A DNA stretch of 64,000 bases from Candidatus Methylomirabilota bacterium (GTDB lineage Bacteria > Methylomirabilota > Methylomirabilia > Methylomirabilales > Methylomirabilaceae), in NCBI GenBank assembly GCA_003104975.1, contig PQAM01000008.1:62001-126000 (forward strand). Direction: 5' to 3'. Positions 17,809 to 26,827 of the stretch are shown here, piece after piece; the first letter of the stretch is position 1, and each line of letters starts with the position of its first letter. Both the position numbers and the translations under genes were made by a program. Under the pieces are notes generated by a model, which searched no databases, had not been told where the DNA came from, and worked only from the letters and a program-made list of their open reading frames with translations.

Positions 17809-18185
17809 ATTCCGCTGGCTCCATAGATAGGACGGAGTGTTCTAAAAGTAGCTTGGCTTAAATTCGATCACGCTGATCTAGATAGCGTACCCCAATAATT
17901 CTCAACAGATACAAGATATTGCTGCTATTTCTTGGACTTGTCAATGGCATTTTAACACGAGTTATCACGGCAAAAGCCGATCAGTCTGATCCCATTATGG
18001 CCATCGGTGCGATTCCGCTGCTGGCCGCTAGCAACGACGCTCCGGCGCTCAGTCTATCGGCCAGCCTGAAGACTCAGCGCCTGCCCGATTCCTGGAACGT
18101 CCTCTCGTTCGGATAGCGGAACATGGGCCGACAAGGTAATGTTTTGTTAGAGTAAGTCAGCGCCGCTAAAGCTACTAAGCTCGAT
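17809..18185. other. Intergenic end of the inserted segment
   Basis: A plus-strand frame at 17919-18116 starts with a hydrophobic stretch, but it has no ribosome-binding site and no similarity I can see. I treat the stretch as non-coding. Confidence 0.5.
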
Positions 18186-18298
18186 GACGGGCTCAGTGGA
18201 CGCGTCGATACACCCACACCGTCATCACGCCCAGCACGGCCAGCGGGCTTAGGACGGTCAGCGGGGCATTGAGATGCCAGATGGCCCCGAGATGGGCC
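18186..18298 (+). repeat. 113-bp perfect direct repeat, copy 2
   Basis: Identical to 15324-15436. Here it is the natural 3' end of lptG (minus strand) plus seven bases beyond its stop codon. Confidence 0.97.
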
Positions 18299-19260
18299 AC
18301 AAAATGGCTGCCCAGATGATAGGTCGCGCCGATCAGCGATCCGTGCAGAATCCGCTTGCCGGCTGTCGCCTTCCGAAGGGGACCGAGGACAAAGGGGATC
18401 GCTACCAGCACCATCATCAGGGTCGACAGGGGCATTGTAAGCTGCTGCCAGAGCCGGATCTCCAGACGCGCCACGTCCTGACCGGTCTTTTTCAGGAAGG
18501 TGATATACTGACTGAGGGTCGAACGCGAGAGTACATCGGTAGGGAGGACCAGTATGTCCACCTGCGCCGGCGTGAGCGATCCGGCCCAGGGAAGCGTGGC
18601 CAACTGTTTCGATACGACCCCCTCCTCGCCCATCGTTCGTTGCACCACGTCCCTGAGTACCCACCGGTCCGAATCCTCTGGGTCGGCCTGCCCCGCCCAC
18701 GTCATCAGGCGTAACCGGTCGCGCTCGTCGAATTCATAGATCTCGACATCGGAAAGGATACGGCCGGGGAGCACCTTATGCACCCGGATGAATTGTCGCC
18801 CGTCGCGCGACCAGAAACCCTGCCTGGTATGGAGGGCGTCCGGCTTCGTAATCGCCCGAATACGGCGCATGTAGGCGAGTTGATCCGTGGACGGCGCCAC
18901 CCATTCCTGGATCCCCACTACCACAGCCATGAGGAGAATGCCGGTCGCGGTGACCGATACACCGATGCGCGTCGGCGAGGTGCCCAACGCCTGCATAGCG
19001 ATCAGTTCGTGGCTGCTTGCCAGCTCGCCCAGGCCGATGATGCTCCCCAACACGGCGGTCGCCGGCGCCAGCTCGATCATCCGGCTCGGTATCGTCAGGA
19101 CGACATTCAGAAACGCCTCGCCCAAGGTGTAGGTACCGCGACCTACCGAGTCCAGCTCGTTGACGAACGCTATGAGGCTGAAGATCGATAAGAGGACGGC
19201 CATCACCAACGCATACCCCCTGATGACCCTGAACCAGATATGGCGATCGATCGTACTCAT
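18193..19260 (-). CDS. lptG: LPS export permease LptG
   Basis: A 355-residue inner-membrane protein of the YjgP/YjgQ family with two N-terminal helices, a periplasmic beta-jellyroll and three to four C-terminal helices. It works with LptF and the LptB ATPase to extract lipopolysaccharide from the inner membrane. The start ATG at 19260 overlaps the lptF stop (ATGA), and MSTIDRHIWFRVIRGY is the usual LptG-type N-terminus. A longer frame to 19365 only overlaps lptF. Confidence 0.88.
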   Translation of the reverse strand: MSTIDRHIWFRVIRGYALVMAVLLSIFSLIAFVNELDSVGRGTYTLGEAFLNVVLTIPSRMIELAPATAVLGSIIGLGELASSHELIAMQALGTSPTRIGVSVTATGILLMAVVVGIQEWVAPSTDQLAYMRRIRAITKPDALHTRQGFWSRDGRQFIRVHKVLPGRILSDVEIYEFDERDRLRLMTWAGQADPEDSDRWVLRDVVQRTMGEEGVVSKQLATLPWAGSLTPAQVDILVLPTDVLSRSTLSQYITFLKKTGQDVARLEIRLWQQLTMPLSTLMMVLVAIPFVLGPLRKATAGKRILHGSLIGATYHLGSHFVAHLGAIWHLNAPLTVLSPLAVLGVMTVWVYRRVH

Positions 19261-20321
19261 GGATTCCGCATCCGTCCCCACAACAGGACTGCCACCACGA
19301 CCCCAAGGAGAAGATGGACCCACCAGACGCCCGGAATGGGGCCCACCACCCCCTTTTCTACCCATGTCTTTCCCATCATATTCAAGTTATAAAAGGTAGC
19401 GTAGCTCACAACCGATACGAACAACTTAGCATACTTACCCTGACGGGCCCTGGCATGGCTGAGGGGGAAGCCCAACAATCCCATCAGCAGCGCGGCCACC
19501 GGGGTCGAAAGCCGCCACTGAAACTCCGCAATGTCCTTAACCGAAGTTGAACCGGCCAACTGCCAGGTCGGGGCGGCCTTTCTCCGGTACTCCTCCGAGA
19601 GGGTCTGCGCCTTCTCCCACTCGAGGACTAACTGATCGGAGGTGGCCTGCCTGACCGCAGCCCGAGTCCGAGAGATCTCGTAGCTCACCGCCTCAGAACA
19701 GACCAATACGCGAGCGGCGCCCGGCTCCACCCGTTCAGGGTAATGGGCCTCTTCAGCCCAGACGAGCCGAATCAGATCGTCCGTGCGGGATTGGATGAAG
19801 ACCTTCTGCATGCGACCGCTGCTCTGGCCGCGCTGCTGAAAAAACAAGACCGTGCCGGAGGAGTTTTCGTAGAAGTGACCCGGTTGCATATCGTTCAGAT
19901 CGACATCTGCAGCCGCCTCGCGCTCCAGACGATAGCGGTTGTCGTTGGCCCATGGCCGCACATAGATGGACAGCAGGGCCACGATCGCCGCGATGACGAG
20001 CGATCCCACAAACACGATCCTTATGATCCGCGACGGACTGACACCGGAGCCAAAGAGCGCGGTCATCTCGGAATCGGTGTACAGACGTCCCAGCGTGACG
20101 ACAACCGACAGGTGCAATGCGACCGGCAGCAGGATCTCCAGCGCGACGGCAGCCCTGACCAGGACCAGCGGCAGAACGCTCTGGAAGGGCATGAGGCCGT
20201 CGGCGACCCGATTCATATACCGGACGGCGGTGAAGTTGGCAAACAGCAATAACAGCCCGCCACAGAAAATGATAAGAGGCTTGGCGATCTCGCGGGTCAG
20301 ATACCGATCGAGTATCAACAT
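19257..20321 (-). CDS. lptF: LPS export permease LptF
   Basis: A 354-residue partner of LptG. The N-terminus MLILDRYLTREIAKP, the SEMTALFGSGVSP loop and the C-terminal FPLSHARARQGKYAK stretch are characteristic of LptF. First gene of the lptF-lptG pair. Its presence means the organism makes lipopolysaccharide or a related glycolipid. It is divergent from the nucleotidyltransferase gene at 20468. Confidence 0.88.
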   Translation of the reverse strand: MLILDRYLTREIAKPLIIFCGGLLLLFANFTAVRYMNRVADGLMPFQSVLPLVLVRAAVALEILLPVALHLSVVVTLGRLYTDSEMTALFGSGVSPSRIIRIVFVGSLVIAAIVALLSIYVRPWANDNRYRLEREAAADVDLNDMQPGHFYENSSGTVLFFQQRGQSSGRMQKVFIQSRTDDLIRLVWAEEAHYPERVEPGAARVLVCSEAVSYEISRTRAAVRQATSDQLVLEWEKAQTLSEEYRRKAAPTWQLAGSTSVKDIAEFQWRLSTPVAALLMGLLGFPLSHARARQGKYAKLFVSVVSYATFYNLNMMGKTWVEKGVVGPIPGVWWVHLLLGVVVAVLLWGRMRNP

Positions 20322-20408
20322 GGGGCTCCATGAAATGTCGCACCTATCCGTTGCAAGGTGTGATATGGTATCGTACTATCGCCGGATCGCACAAGTCCGC
20401 TCTTTGTT

Positions 20409-20418
20409 GATATCACGG
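20409..20418. promoter_or_regulatory. GATATCACGG element, copy 1
   Basis: This ten-base string lies in the leader of the 20468 gene and recurs at 23332-23341 in the divergent promoter region of the acyl-AMP ligase and GNAT genes. It may be a shared operator of the lipid cluster, or chance. Confidence 0.25.
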
Positions 20419-20467
20419 TCAATGCCATGACAGGGGTATCCGTACGTAGGTTCGTAGGAGGATATGG

Positions 20468-21187
20468 ATGAGGGCCATCATATTGAGCGCTGGGCAGGGA
20501 CGACGCCTGCTCCCGCTGACAGTAGAGGTTCCGAAATGCCTGCTCCAGATCGGGGGCCACTCTCTGATTGAGCGGCAGATCGCCCACCTGATGAAGTGCG
20601 GCATCGATCAGGTGACGGTGGTGGTCGGTTTCGGCGCCGACAAGGTAGAGCAGGTCATATCCGGCCATTTCAGATCGGATCAGGTGACGACCCTGTACAA
20701 TCCCTTTTTTGCCGTCAGCGACAATCTGGCCAGTTGCTGGCTGGCTCGTCACCTGATGACGGAGGACTTTGTCCTCCTGAACGGGGACACGCTGTTCGAA
20801 CCGGCCATTTTTCAATCGCTCCTGGAGACCCCGCCCATGCCGGTCACGCTTGTTGTCGACCGCAAACCGGCGTACGATGCCGACGATATGAAGGTCATGG
20901 TGGAAGGACGCAAATTGCTCAGGGTCGGAAAGACCCTGAGGCCGGAACAGTCACATGGAGAATCGATCGGCATGACACTGTTTCGCGGAGATGGACCGGG
21001 TCTCTTCGCCGATGCGATTAATCGCGCGCTCCGACACCCTGATGCTTTGAGGCGCTGGTATCTCTCGGTCATCGATGAAATGGCGCAAGCGGGCCTGGTC
21101 TGGACCTGTCCCATCGAGGGTCTCAAGTGGGCTGAGATAGACTGTCTTGCCGACCTGGAAAATGCGCAAAGACATGTTGGCTTGTAA
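20468..21187 (+). CDS. Nucleotidyltransferase (sugar/alcohol-phosphate cytidylyltransferase type)
   Basis: A 239-residue single-domain Rossmann-like NTP transferase. ILSAGQGRRLLPLT is the nucleotide-binding loop, VEVPKCLL supplies the lysine, and LLNGDTLF supplies the metal aspartate. The NPFFAVSDNLASCWLARHLM segment resembles the N-terminal domain of CTP:inositol-1-phosphate cytidylyltransferases and related head-group activating enzymes. An AGGAGGA site precedes ATG 20468. Next to the ceramide genes it is a good candidate for making a CDP-alcohol head group. The alcohol is unknown. Confidence 0.75.
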   Translation: MRAIILSAGQGRRLLPLTVEVPKCLLQIGGHSLIERQIAHLMKCGIDQVTVVVGFGADKVEQVISGHFRSDQVTTLYNPFFAVSDNLASCWLARHLMTEDFVLLNGDTLFEPAIFQSLLETPPMPVTLVVDRKPAYDADDMKVMVEGRKLLRVGKTLRPEQSHGESIGMTLFRGDGPGLFADAINRALRHPDALRRWYLSVIDEMAQAGLVWTCPIEGLKWAEIDCLADLENAQRHVGL

Positions 21188-21214
21188 AGGGCGGCCCTCG
21201 ATCATCCGCCGTAT

Positions 21215-22015
21215 TTATGATTTTTTTGCCCCGGCGATTGCCTGTGCCAGCTCCCAATCGCTGACCGTATCGACGTCCAGCGCCGCCTCAGGGAATGGGA
21301 GCATAATGACGTCGATCGAGAGGTTCAGGCGCTGCGAGAGTCGAGCGAGCGCCTGACGAAGCGACAACCGGCCGCAGAGAAACCGCACGACTGTCACCCA
21401 GCCCAGCATCGAGATGAGTCGGACCGGCCTCTTGCGCAGCCCCTCCACGTGACTCCAGAACTGTATCAGCGCGCGTCCTCGCGCGGTTGAAAATGCGTAC
21501 AGGTTGCATCCGCAGACCCCGCCGTCTCGGAATCTGAGCACGGTGCGCCGCATGGTCGGATAGGCGTGTGCCACCAGATCGTAGGCGGCCAGCCCGACGA
21601 CAACATCCGCCCGACTCGCCCGCGCTGCCGCGCAAAAATAATCGATGACCTGGGCATGAAGCAGGGCGTGGTCCGCCGTCACCAGCAGAATCGGAGCATC
21701 CTCGGGCAACGACCGTATCACGGTGTACGCGCTGACGCTGGGCGTCGCGTGGGCCTCGTGCCATCCGATCGCACCGGACCCGACCAGGCGGCGAAGCTCA
21801 TCATTCGCCTCTACGGTGCGCCACTCAGGTCCGCACAGAATGCGCCGGTCGATCGCCTGCGCGTCGGCCAGCGCACCCAGCACGCGAAGAACCATGGGAA
21901 TCCCGTTGACGGGAACCAGCGCCTTGCACGAGACCTCCGCCATACGTGCGACCGGGTCGTCGGGCGCACGATCGCCGGCAAGCACAATCGCCGTGAACGG
22001 CTGCCCGATACTCAC
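21215..22015 (-). CDS. MobA-like NTP transferase domain protein
   Basis: A 266-residue protein with FTAIVLAGDRAPDDPVA and CKALVPVNGIPMVLRVLGAL, the nucleotide loop and lysine motif of MobA/CMP-sugar transferase-type enzymes, and VTADHALL as the metal motif. GTG start overlaps the stop of the upstream GNAT gene by four bases (GTGA), so the two are co-translated. Probably activates a small phosphorylated molecule for the same lipid pathway. It converges with the first nucleotidyltransferase gene. Confidence 0.72.
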   Translation of the reverse strand: MSIGQPFTAIVLAGDRAPDDPVARMAEVSCKALVPVNGIPMVLRVLGALADAQAIDRRILCGPEWRTVEANDELRRLVGSGAIGWHEAHATPSVSAYTVIRSLPEDAPILLVTADHALLHAQVIDYFCAAARASRADVVVGLAAYDLVAHAYPTMRRTVLRFRDGGVCGCNLYAFSTARGRALIQFWSHVEGLRKRPVRLISMLGWVTVVRFLCGRLSLRQALARLSQRLNLSIDVIMLPFPEAALDVDTVSDWELAQAIAGAKKS

Positions 22016-23214
22016 CGCAATGCCTTTTCATAGATCCGGTAGCGCTTATAGGGTGCGCCCCCGATCACGGCGAGCATATTTCGCATCGGCATATTGTCCT
22101 CCAGGATCCAGGAGAGTTCGACCTCTCGGATGCCGCGCCTGATGCCGTAGCCGCGTACGGCATCAACGAGCATGAAGGCCAGCGCGGTCCCCAGCGCGCT
22201 TCTTTGAAAACATTTGCGCACACCCATCAGCGCGACACGGGCTGTTGTCGGACGCTGCACCTTCAGTCGCCACAAGAGTTTCAGCCAGCCGAACGGCACC
22301 AACCGTCCGTCCAGATCGCGGATCGCCTCATTCAGATTCGGTAGCGCAACGATCATCCCGGCCGGGACCCCATCGACATCCGCGATCTGCACACACTCGT
22401 CCTCAACCAACAGGCGCAAGCTGTGCCCCAGATGTCGAAACTCCTCTTTTGTGAAGGGAATGAAACCCCAATTGTCCGACCAGGCATCCTCGAAGATCTC
22501 TTTGAGAATCCGCAACTCCTCGTTCATCGACGATCTGCGTAACGGACGGATCCGAACACAGTCGGCGGCCTTCCTGACGGCGGCCCTCATGAGCGCAGGT
22601 GGAACGAAATCGGTGGCGATACGATAGGCCAACAGATCCTTCGAGCCATGGTATCCCTCTGCAATAATTCGGTCGGCATAGTAGGGGCGGGCATGGCCCA
22701 TCATGATCATTGGAGGCGTATCGTACCCCTCCACAAGCAGGCCGCACTCCTGATTGATCGAGAGATTGAACGGACCCCGGACACGCGACATCCCCTGGTC
22801 ACGCAACCAGGTTTCCGCCGTGCCCAACAATGCGTGAAAGGTCTCCGCCTCATCCTCGGCTTCCAATAACCCGAAAAATCCGGTGGCATCCCGATACCGC
22901 TCCTCATATAATTCGTCAATCTGGGCGCTGATTCGCCCGACCGACCTGGCCCCCCGGAAGGCGAGCCAGAAACAGCAGCGTGCGTGCGCGAAATATGGAT
23001 TACGCCTGGAAAAGTGCTCCCGTCGCTCCATCAGTAAGGGAGGGACCCAGACCGGATCGTCGGCATAGAACGACGACGGGAGCTGAATGAACCGGCGCAG
23101 GTCGCGCGATCCGTGTACCGGTACAATGCGTACGGCTTCGGACGTTGTATGCACAGCAGGCGGTATGTCCCCGGGCAGCGTGGTGGAGTTCCGACCGGAC
23201 ACTATGTCACCCAT
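22012..23214 (-). CDS. GNAT-fold acyltransferase, candidate bacterial ceramide synthase
   Basis: A 400-residue protein with two acetyltransferase-like halves. FYADDPVWVPPLL, GPFNLSINQECGLLVEGYD and PPMIMMGHARPYY are hallmarks of a widespread family annotated as GNAT or 'dATP pyrophosphohydrolase'. As I recall, the Caulobacter ceramide synthase bCerS, which N-acylates the long-chain base product, has this kind of annotation. The neighbourhood here (serine palmitoyltransferase, CerR-like reductase, acyl-AMP ligase, ACP) matches that pathway. Family placement is sound; the ceramide-synthase role is inferred from context. Confidence 0.68.
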   Translation of the reverse strand: MGDIVSGRNSTTLPGDIPPAVHTTSEAVRIVPVHGSRDLRRFIQLPSSFYADDPVWVPPLLMERREHFSRRNPYFAHARCCFWLAFRGARSVGRISAQIDELYEERYRDATGFFGLLEAEDEAETFHALLGTAETWLRDQGMSRVRGPFNLSINQECGLLVEGYDTPPMIMMGHARPYYADRIIAEGYHGSKDLLAYRIATDFVPPALMRAAVRKAADCVRIRPLRRSSMNEELRILKEIFEDAWSDNWGFIPFTKEEFRHLGHSLRLLVEDECVQIADVDGVPAGMIVALPNLNEAIRDLDGRLVPFGWLKLLWRLKVQRPTTARVALMGVRKCFQRSALGTALAFMLVDAVRGYGIRRGIREVELSWILEDNMPMRNMLAVIGGAPYKRYRIYEKALR

Positions 23215-23702
23215 GCGGGGGTCGATCTATTCCCGTTTGGCAAATCGGCGCCTCCCCTTCGTTTTTTTGTTGCACAAAACCCCTTGGGTCTTGTATATAA
23301 TACCGTCCGCCTTTTCGGTGTGATAACGGTCGATATCACGGCTGACGCTGAATTTTACTATTATGCACGTTTACTGACGGCGTTCAACATCATCTTATGC
23401 GCGCTCCGGTAGACGGCACGACCGGCCGTGCTGCTGTACGCCACATCGGCGGGTAGGGGTATCGCAACGACGGTCTGTAACACATCTCGATGACCGGCTC
23501 TATCCGGGAGACTTACAGCGGCAGCGATCTGCCGCTTGTCGCGTTACGTGCGCCGCTCGGGTTGTGGTCTTACCGCTCGCAGTGGTTACGGTGACATGAA
23601 GTCGTTCTGCTCTTTTTTGAGCGGTGCGTAAAGAGCCTGACCGGCACTGAGGGGTTAGGGTTACCAGGTAACGTCGTTTTGCGTACAGGGGGTGTGGGGG
23701 GG
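23215..23702. promoter_or_regulatory. Divergent regulatory region between GNAT and acyl-AMP ligase genes
   Basis: This gap of nearly 490 bases holds no gene. It has TATAAT at 23296-23301, with TTGCAC at 23270-23275 (20-base spacer), reading toward the ligase. A GTGATA-N8-TATCAC dyad at 23320-23339 lies just downstream and overlaps the GATATCACGG string at 23332. A repressor site is plausible. Confidence 0.4.
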
Positions 23703-25529
23703 ATGACAACAGGACCGACGCCGACTGAGAATACCCTGCCGCTTCGGATTACAGGTTTCTCGACGCTGGCCGAGGCGCTGGATTACGCAGCCGGAGGAGA
23801 GACCGGATTTAACTTTTACGGAGACCGCGGGGAATTGTATGCGGTACTGCCGTATGCAGACCTTCGAGAGCAGGCGCGGTCGTTGGCGCGGCGCCTCATG
23901 AGCCTGCATCTCGAGCGCGGCGCTCGGGTTGCCATCGTGGCGGATACCGGTCCGGATTTTCCGCGTTTCTTTTTTGCATGTCAGTACGCCGGTCTGGTGC
24001 CTGTGCCGTTGTCGGCATCGCTGTTGATCAGCGGTCGTAAACGATATGTCACCCAACTCCGCGCACTGCTGGCCAATTGCCGTCCGTCCGTCGCCATGGC
24101 GCCGCCGGAATTCTTTCCTTTCCTGAGCGAGGCCGCCGACGGGCTGGCGTTGACGCACGTCGGTACACCGGAAACCTTTGATTGCCTGCCGGAAGCACCG
24201 GACGAGTTGGAGCCTTTGCGTCCTTCCGAGATGGCCTATCTTCAATACACCTCCGGCAGTACACGGTTTCCTCGCGGGGTGATGATTACCCAAACGGCGG
24301 TGCTTGCGAATCTGGAAGGGATTCTGCGGCAGGGCCTGCAGATCCGCCCCGGCGACCGTGCCGTGTCCTGGCTCCCTTTTTATCACGATATGGGGCTGGT
24401 GGGTTTCGTATTGGCGCCGATGGTCTGCCAGGTCTCCGTCGATTATTTGAAAACGCAGTCGTTTGCGATGCGACCACGATTATGGCTGTCATTGATGACA
24501 CAGACGAAGGCCACCATCTCATTCAGTCCGTCCTTCGGGTACGAGATGTGCGTGAGGCGGCTGCGGCGGGATGAGGGCGGCAGGTTCGACCTGAGCGCGT
24601 GGCGGGCCGCCGGAGTAGGCGCTGAAACTATTCGGCCAGGTGTCCTGCGGGAATTTGCGGAGGCGCTGGCGCCGAGCGGCTTCAGACCGAGCGCATTTGT
24701 GGCCTGTTACGGCATGGCAGAGGCCTCCCTCGCCGTCACTTTTGCGCCGATCGAGAAGGGCATCACCGTCGATCAGGTAGATCAGACCCTATTAGCCAGA
24801 TTCGGCGTCGCATCTCCCCTGAATGAGTGTGAGGCAGCGTCCGGCGCCGACAAGACGAACAGCAGTCGATTTGTCAATTGCGGCATCCCACTCTCCGGCG
24901 TCGAGGTCGAGGTGCGGGACGAACAGGGCCAGGTCCTGCCGGATCGTCACGCCGGCGTCATTTTCATTCGGGGCGCCAACGTCACGTCCGGTTACTTCGG
25001 CGATCCCGAAAAGACCCGAAAGGTCTTATCCTCGGACGGGTGGCTCGACACAGGCGATCTGGGGTATCTCGTGGACGGAAGCCTGGTCATTATCGGTCGC
25101 AAGAAGGATGTCATCATCGTCCACGGTCGAAACATCTGGCCCCAGGATCTGGAGCACCTCGCCGAGGAGTTGCCGGAGGTCAGACCGGGAGACGCGTGCG
25201 CATTCTCCGTAGAGGCGCCCGATCGGACTGAGTTGGCCGTGATGGTCCTTCACTGTCGCGAGACGGATACCGCAAAACAGGCCGACATCATCCGCCGACT
25301 ACAAGGATTGATCCGCGAATATTTCGCGCTCGACTGTTTCGTCGAATTGGTTCCGCCCCGCACCCTCCCTCGTACATCCTCCGGCAAGCTATCCCGCTCA
25401 AAGACCCGGGAAGAGTTCTTGGGTCGGAACGACCTGGCCGGTCTCTTTCACGGTCGAAACGGATTGAGTCTCCTCCGACCGACGCAGCCTGACCAGCAAG
25501 CGGACTCATGCGCGGCGTCGTCGCGCTGA
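23703..25529 (+). CDS. Fatty acyl-AMP ligase (FAAL-type adenylating enzyme)
   Basis: An ANL-superfamily enzyme of 608 residues. The P-loop YTSGSTRFPRG starts near residue 182. SWLPFYHDMGLVG is characteristic of fatty acyl-AMP ligases rather than CoA ligases, and CYGMAEASLA and DTGDLGYLVDG follow. It would activate a fatty acid as acyl-AMP and pass it to the ACP encoded downstream, supplying acyl chains for the sphingoid base or the ceramide amide. ATG 23703 follows a G-rich ribosome-binding site; TTG 23679 is an alternative. The end overlaps the next gene by 22 bases. Confidence 0.85.
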   Translation: MTTGPTPTENTLPLRITGFSTLAEALDYAAGGETGFNFYGDRGELYAVLPYADLREQARSLARRLMSLHLERGARVAIVADTGPDFPRFFFACQYAGLVPVPLSASLLISGRKRYVTQLRALLANCRPSVAMAPPEFFPFLSEAADGLALTHVGTPETFDCLPEAPDELEPLRPSEMAYLQYTSGSTRFPRGVMITQTAVLANLEGILRQGLQIRPGDRAVSWLPFYHDMGLVGFVLAPMVCQVSVDYLKTQSFAMRPRLWLSLMTQTKATISFSPSFGYEMCVRRLRRDEGGRFDLSAWRAAGVGAETIRPGVLREFAEALAPSGFRPSAFVACYGMAEASLAVTFAPIEKGITVDQVDQTLLARFGVASPLNECEAASGADKTNSSRFVNCGIPLSGVEVEVRDEQGQVLPDRHAGVIFIRGANVTSGYFGDPEKTRKVLSSDGWLDTGDLGYLVDGSLVIIGRKKDVIIVHGRNIWPQDLEHLAEELPEVRPGDACAFSVEAPDRTELAVMVLHCRETDTAKQADIIRRLQGLIREYFALDCFVELVPPRTLPRTSSGKLSRSKTREEFLGRNDLAGLFHGRNGLSLLRPTQPDQQADSCAASSR

Positions 25530-26446
25530 CGGGAGCCACTGGATTCATCGGAAGTGCCCTGGCTCGAAGACTGATAACAGAAGGATGGCGGGTACGCGCG
25601 CTCCGTCGTTCGCCAACCCCGTCGAGACATCTGGCTGCCTTCTCGCTGGAATGGGTGCAGGGAACGCTTGAGGATCGCGATTGTCTTGAGGGCCTGGTCG
25701 GCGATTCGGACGTTGTCATCCATTGTGCAGGCGTCCTCCGAGGAATGACCGAGGCCGACTTTTACCCAGTCAACGTCGAGGCGGTCTCTCGACTAGCCGC
25801 GATCGCCGCCAGCCGCCACCCCATACCCCGGTTTCTGCTCATCTCATCTCTGGCCGCCCGCGAACCCGCGTTGTCTCCCTATGCAGCCAGTAAACGGATG
25901 GGAGAGATCGCCCTCGCGACAGCGGGAGATCGGCTCCAATGGACCGCACTTCGTCCCCCGGCGGTCTACGGTCCGGGAGACCGCGAGCTACTACCGCTGC
26001 TGCGCCTGATGCTGCACGGGATCGCCCCCATACCGGGCCGCATAGATGCCAGATTCTCGCTGATCTATGTCGACGATCTGACGGAGGCCGCAATGAGATG
26101 GCTTGACGGCAAGGTCTGTGAGAGGCGCGCATTCGAGTTGGATGATGGGCACCCGCAGGGTTACTCATGGCATGAGGTGATCGAAACCTTCGAACGGCTC
26201 AGAGGAAAATGGGTCATTCGTTTCGAGATTCCGGAATCGCTATTGAACCTGATAGCCGGACTTAACAAGACGGCGGCTTCCGTGTTAAGATACGCTCCAA
26301 TGTTGACCCCGGCCAAGGTGCGGGAACTCAGGCACCCGAACTGGGTCTGCGACAACGCCCCGTTCCGCCGGGTGATCGACTGGACGCCACGGGTACATCT
26401 GGAAGAGGGGCTGCGGTTGACGCTCGGCCTTCAGGGTACCGAATGA
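25508..26446 (+). CDS. NAD(P)-dependent epimerase/reductase, CerR-like
   Basis: A 312-residue extended short-chain dehydrogenase. TGATGFIGSALARRL is the NAD(P) loop and YAASKRMGE carries the catalytic YxxxK. It begins inside the end of the ligase gene, so the two are co-translated. In bacterial ceramide clusters a protein of this type (CerR) reduces the oxidised ceramide at C3, and the position beside serine palmitoyltransferase and ACP fits. The enzyme family is certain; the substrate is inferred. Confidence 0.78.
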   Translation: MRGVVALTGATGFIGSALARRLITEGWRVRALRRSPTPSRHLAAFSLEWVQGTLEDRDCLEGLVGDSDVVIHCAGVLRGMTEADFYPVNVEAVSRLAAIAASRHPIPRFLLISSLAAREPALSPYAASKRMGEIALATAGDRLQWTALRPPAVYGPGDRELLPLLRLMLHGIAPIPGRIDARFSLIYVDDLTEAAMRWLDGKVCERRAFELDDGHPQGYSWHEVIETFERLRGKWVIRFEIPESLLNLIAGLNKTAASVLRYAPMLTPAKVRELRHPNWVCDNAPFRRVIDWTPRVHLEEGLRLTLGLQGTE

Positions 26447-26448
26447 TG

Positions 26449-26562
26449 AGTTTTTAGTTTCTAGTTTTGAGTTGCGAGCATAAATAGATGAGAAATCGCA
26501 TCGCCCGACCGACAGACAATTGGAACTGATCACTAACCACTAAAAACTAGAAACTGAAAACT
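26449..26562. repeat. Long inverted repeat between reductase and ACP genes
   Basis: AGTTTTTAGTTTCTAGTTTT at 26449-26468 pairs with 26543-26562 at 19 of 20 positions, with a 74-base loop. It is A+T-rich unlike its surroundings and occupies most of the 129-base gap. It could be an mRNA hairpin that sets a high ACP level, or a remnant inverted-repeat element. Confidence 0.6.
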
Positions 26563-26575
26563 TTCCGGTTCCCAC

Positions 26576-26827
26576 ATGGCCCACTACGACACGATACTGC
26601 CACAACTCTATGAGATCTTGAAACCGTTTGCGCAGGATGGGCAGACCCTTTCCGATGAGACAGACCTCGTCGCCGATCTGGATCTGGATTCGATGAAGGT
26701 CATGGAGGTTCTGCTCGAGGTGGAGGAACGATTCGACATCTCTATCCCGTTAAATGTCATCCCGGATGTGCGGACTATCCGGGATTTTGCCCGACAGATT
26801 GAACAACTGACGGAGCATCATCCGTGA
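26576..26827 (+). CDS. Acyl carrier protein
   Basis: An 83-residue acidic four-helix protein with the phosphopantetheine site DLDLDSMKV (Ser39). It is a second, pathway-specific ACP and not the AcpP of the fatty-acid operon. Its GTGA overlap with the following serine palmitoyltransferase gene matches known ACP-serine palmitoyltransferase pairs, in which the condensing enzyme takes its acyl group from ACP. Confidence 0.9.
   Translation: MAHYDTILPQLYEILKPFAQDGQTLSDETDLVADLDLDSMKVMEVLLEVEERFDISIPLNVIPDVRTIRDFARQIEQLTEHHP

Noticed and set aside
17919-18116. Plus-strand 65-codon frame with a hydrophobic start
   Set aside because: No ribosome-binding site, no recognisable domain, and it runs to the edge of the repeat. 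Probably chance.
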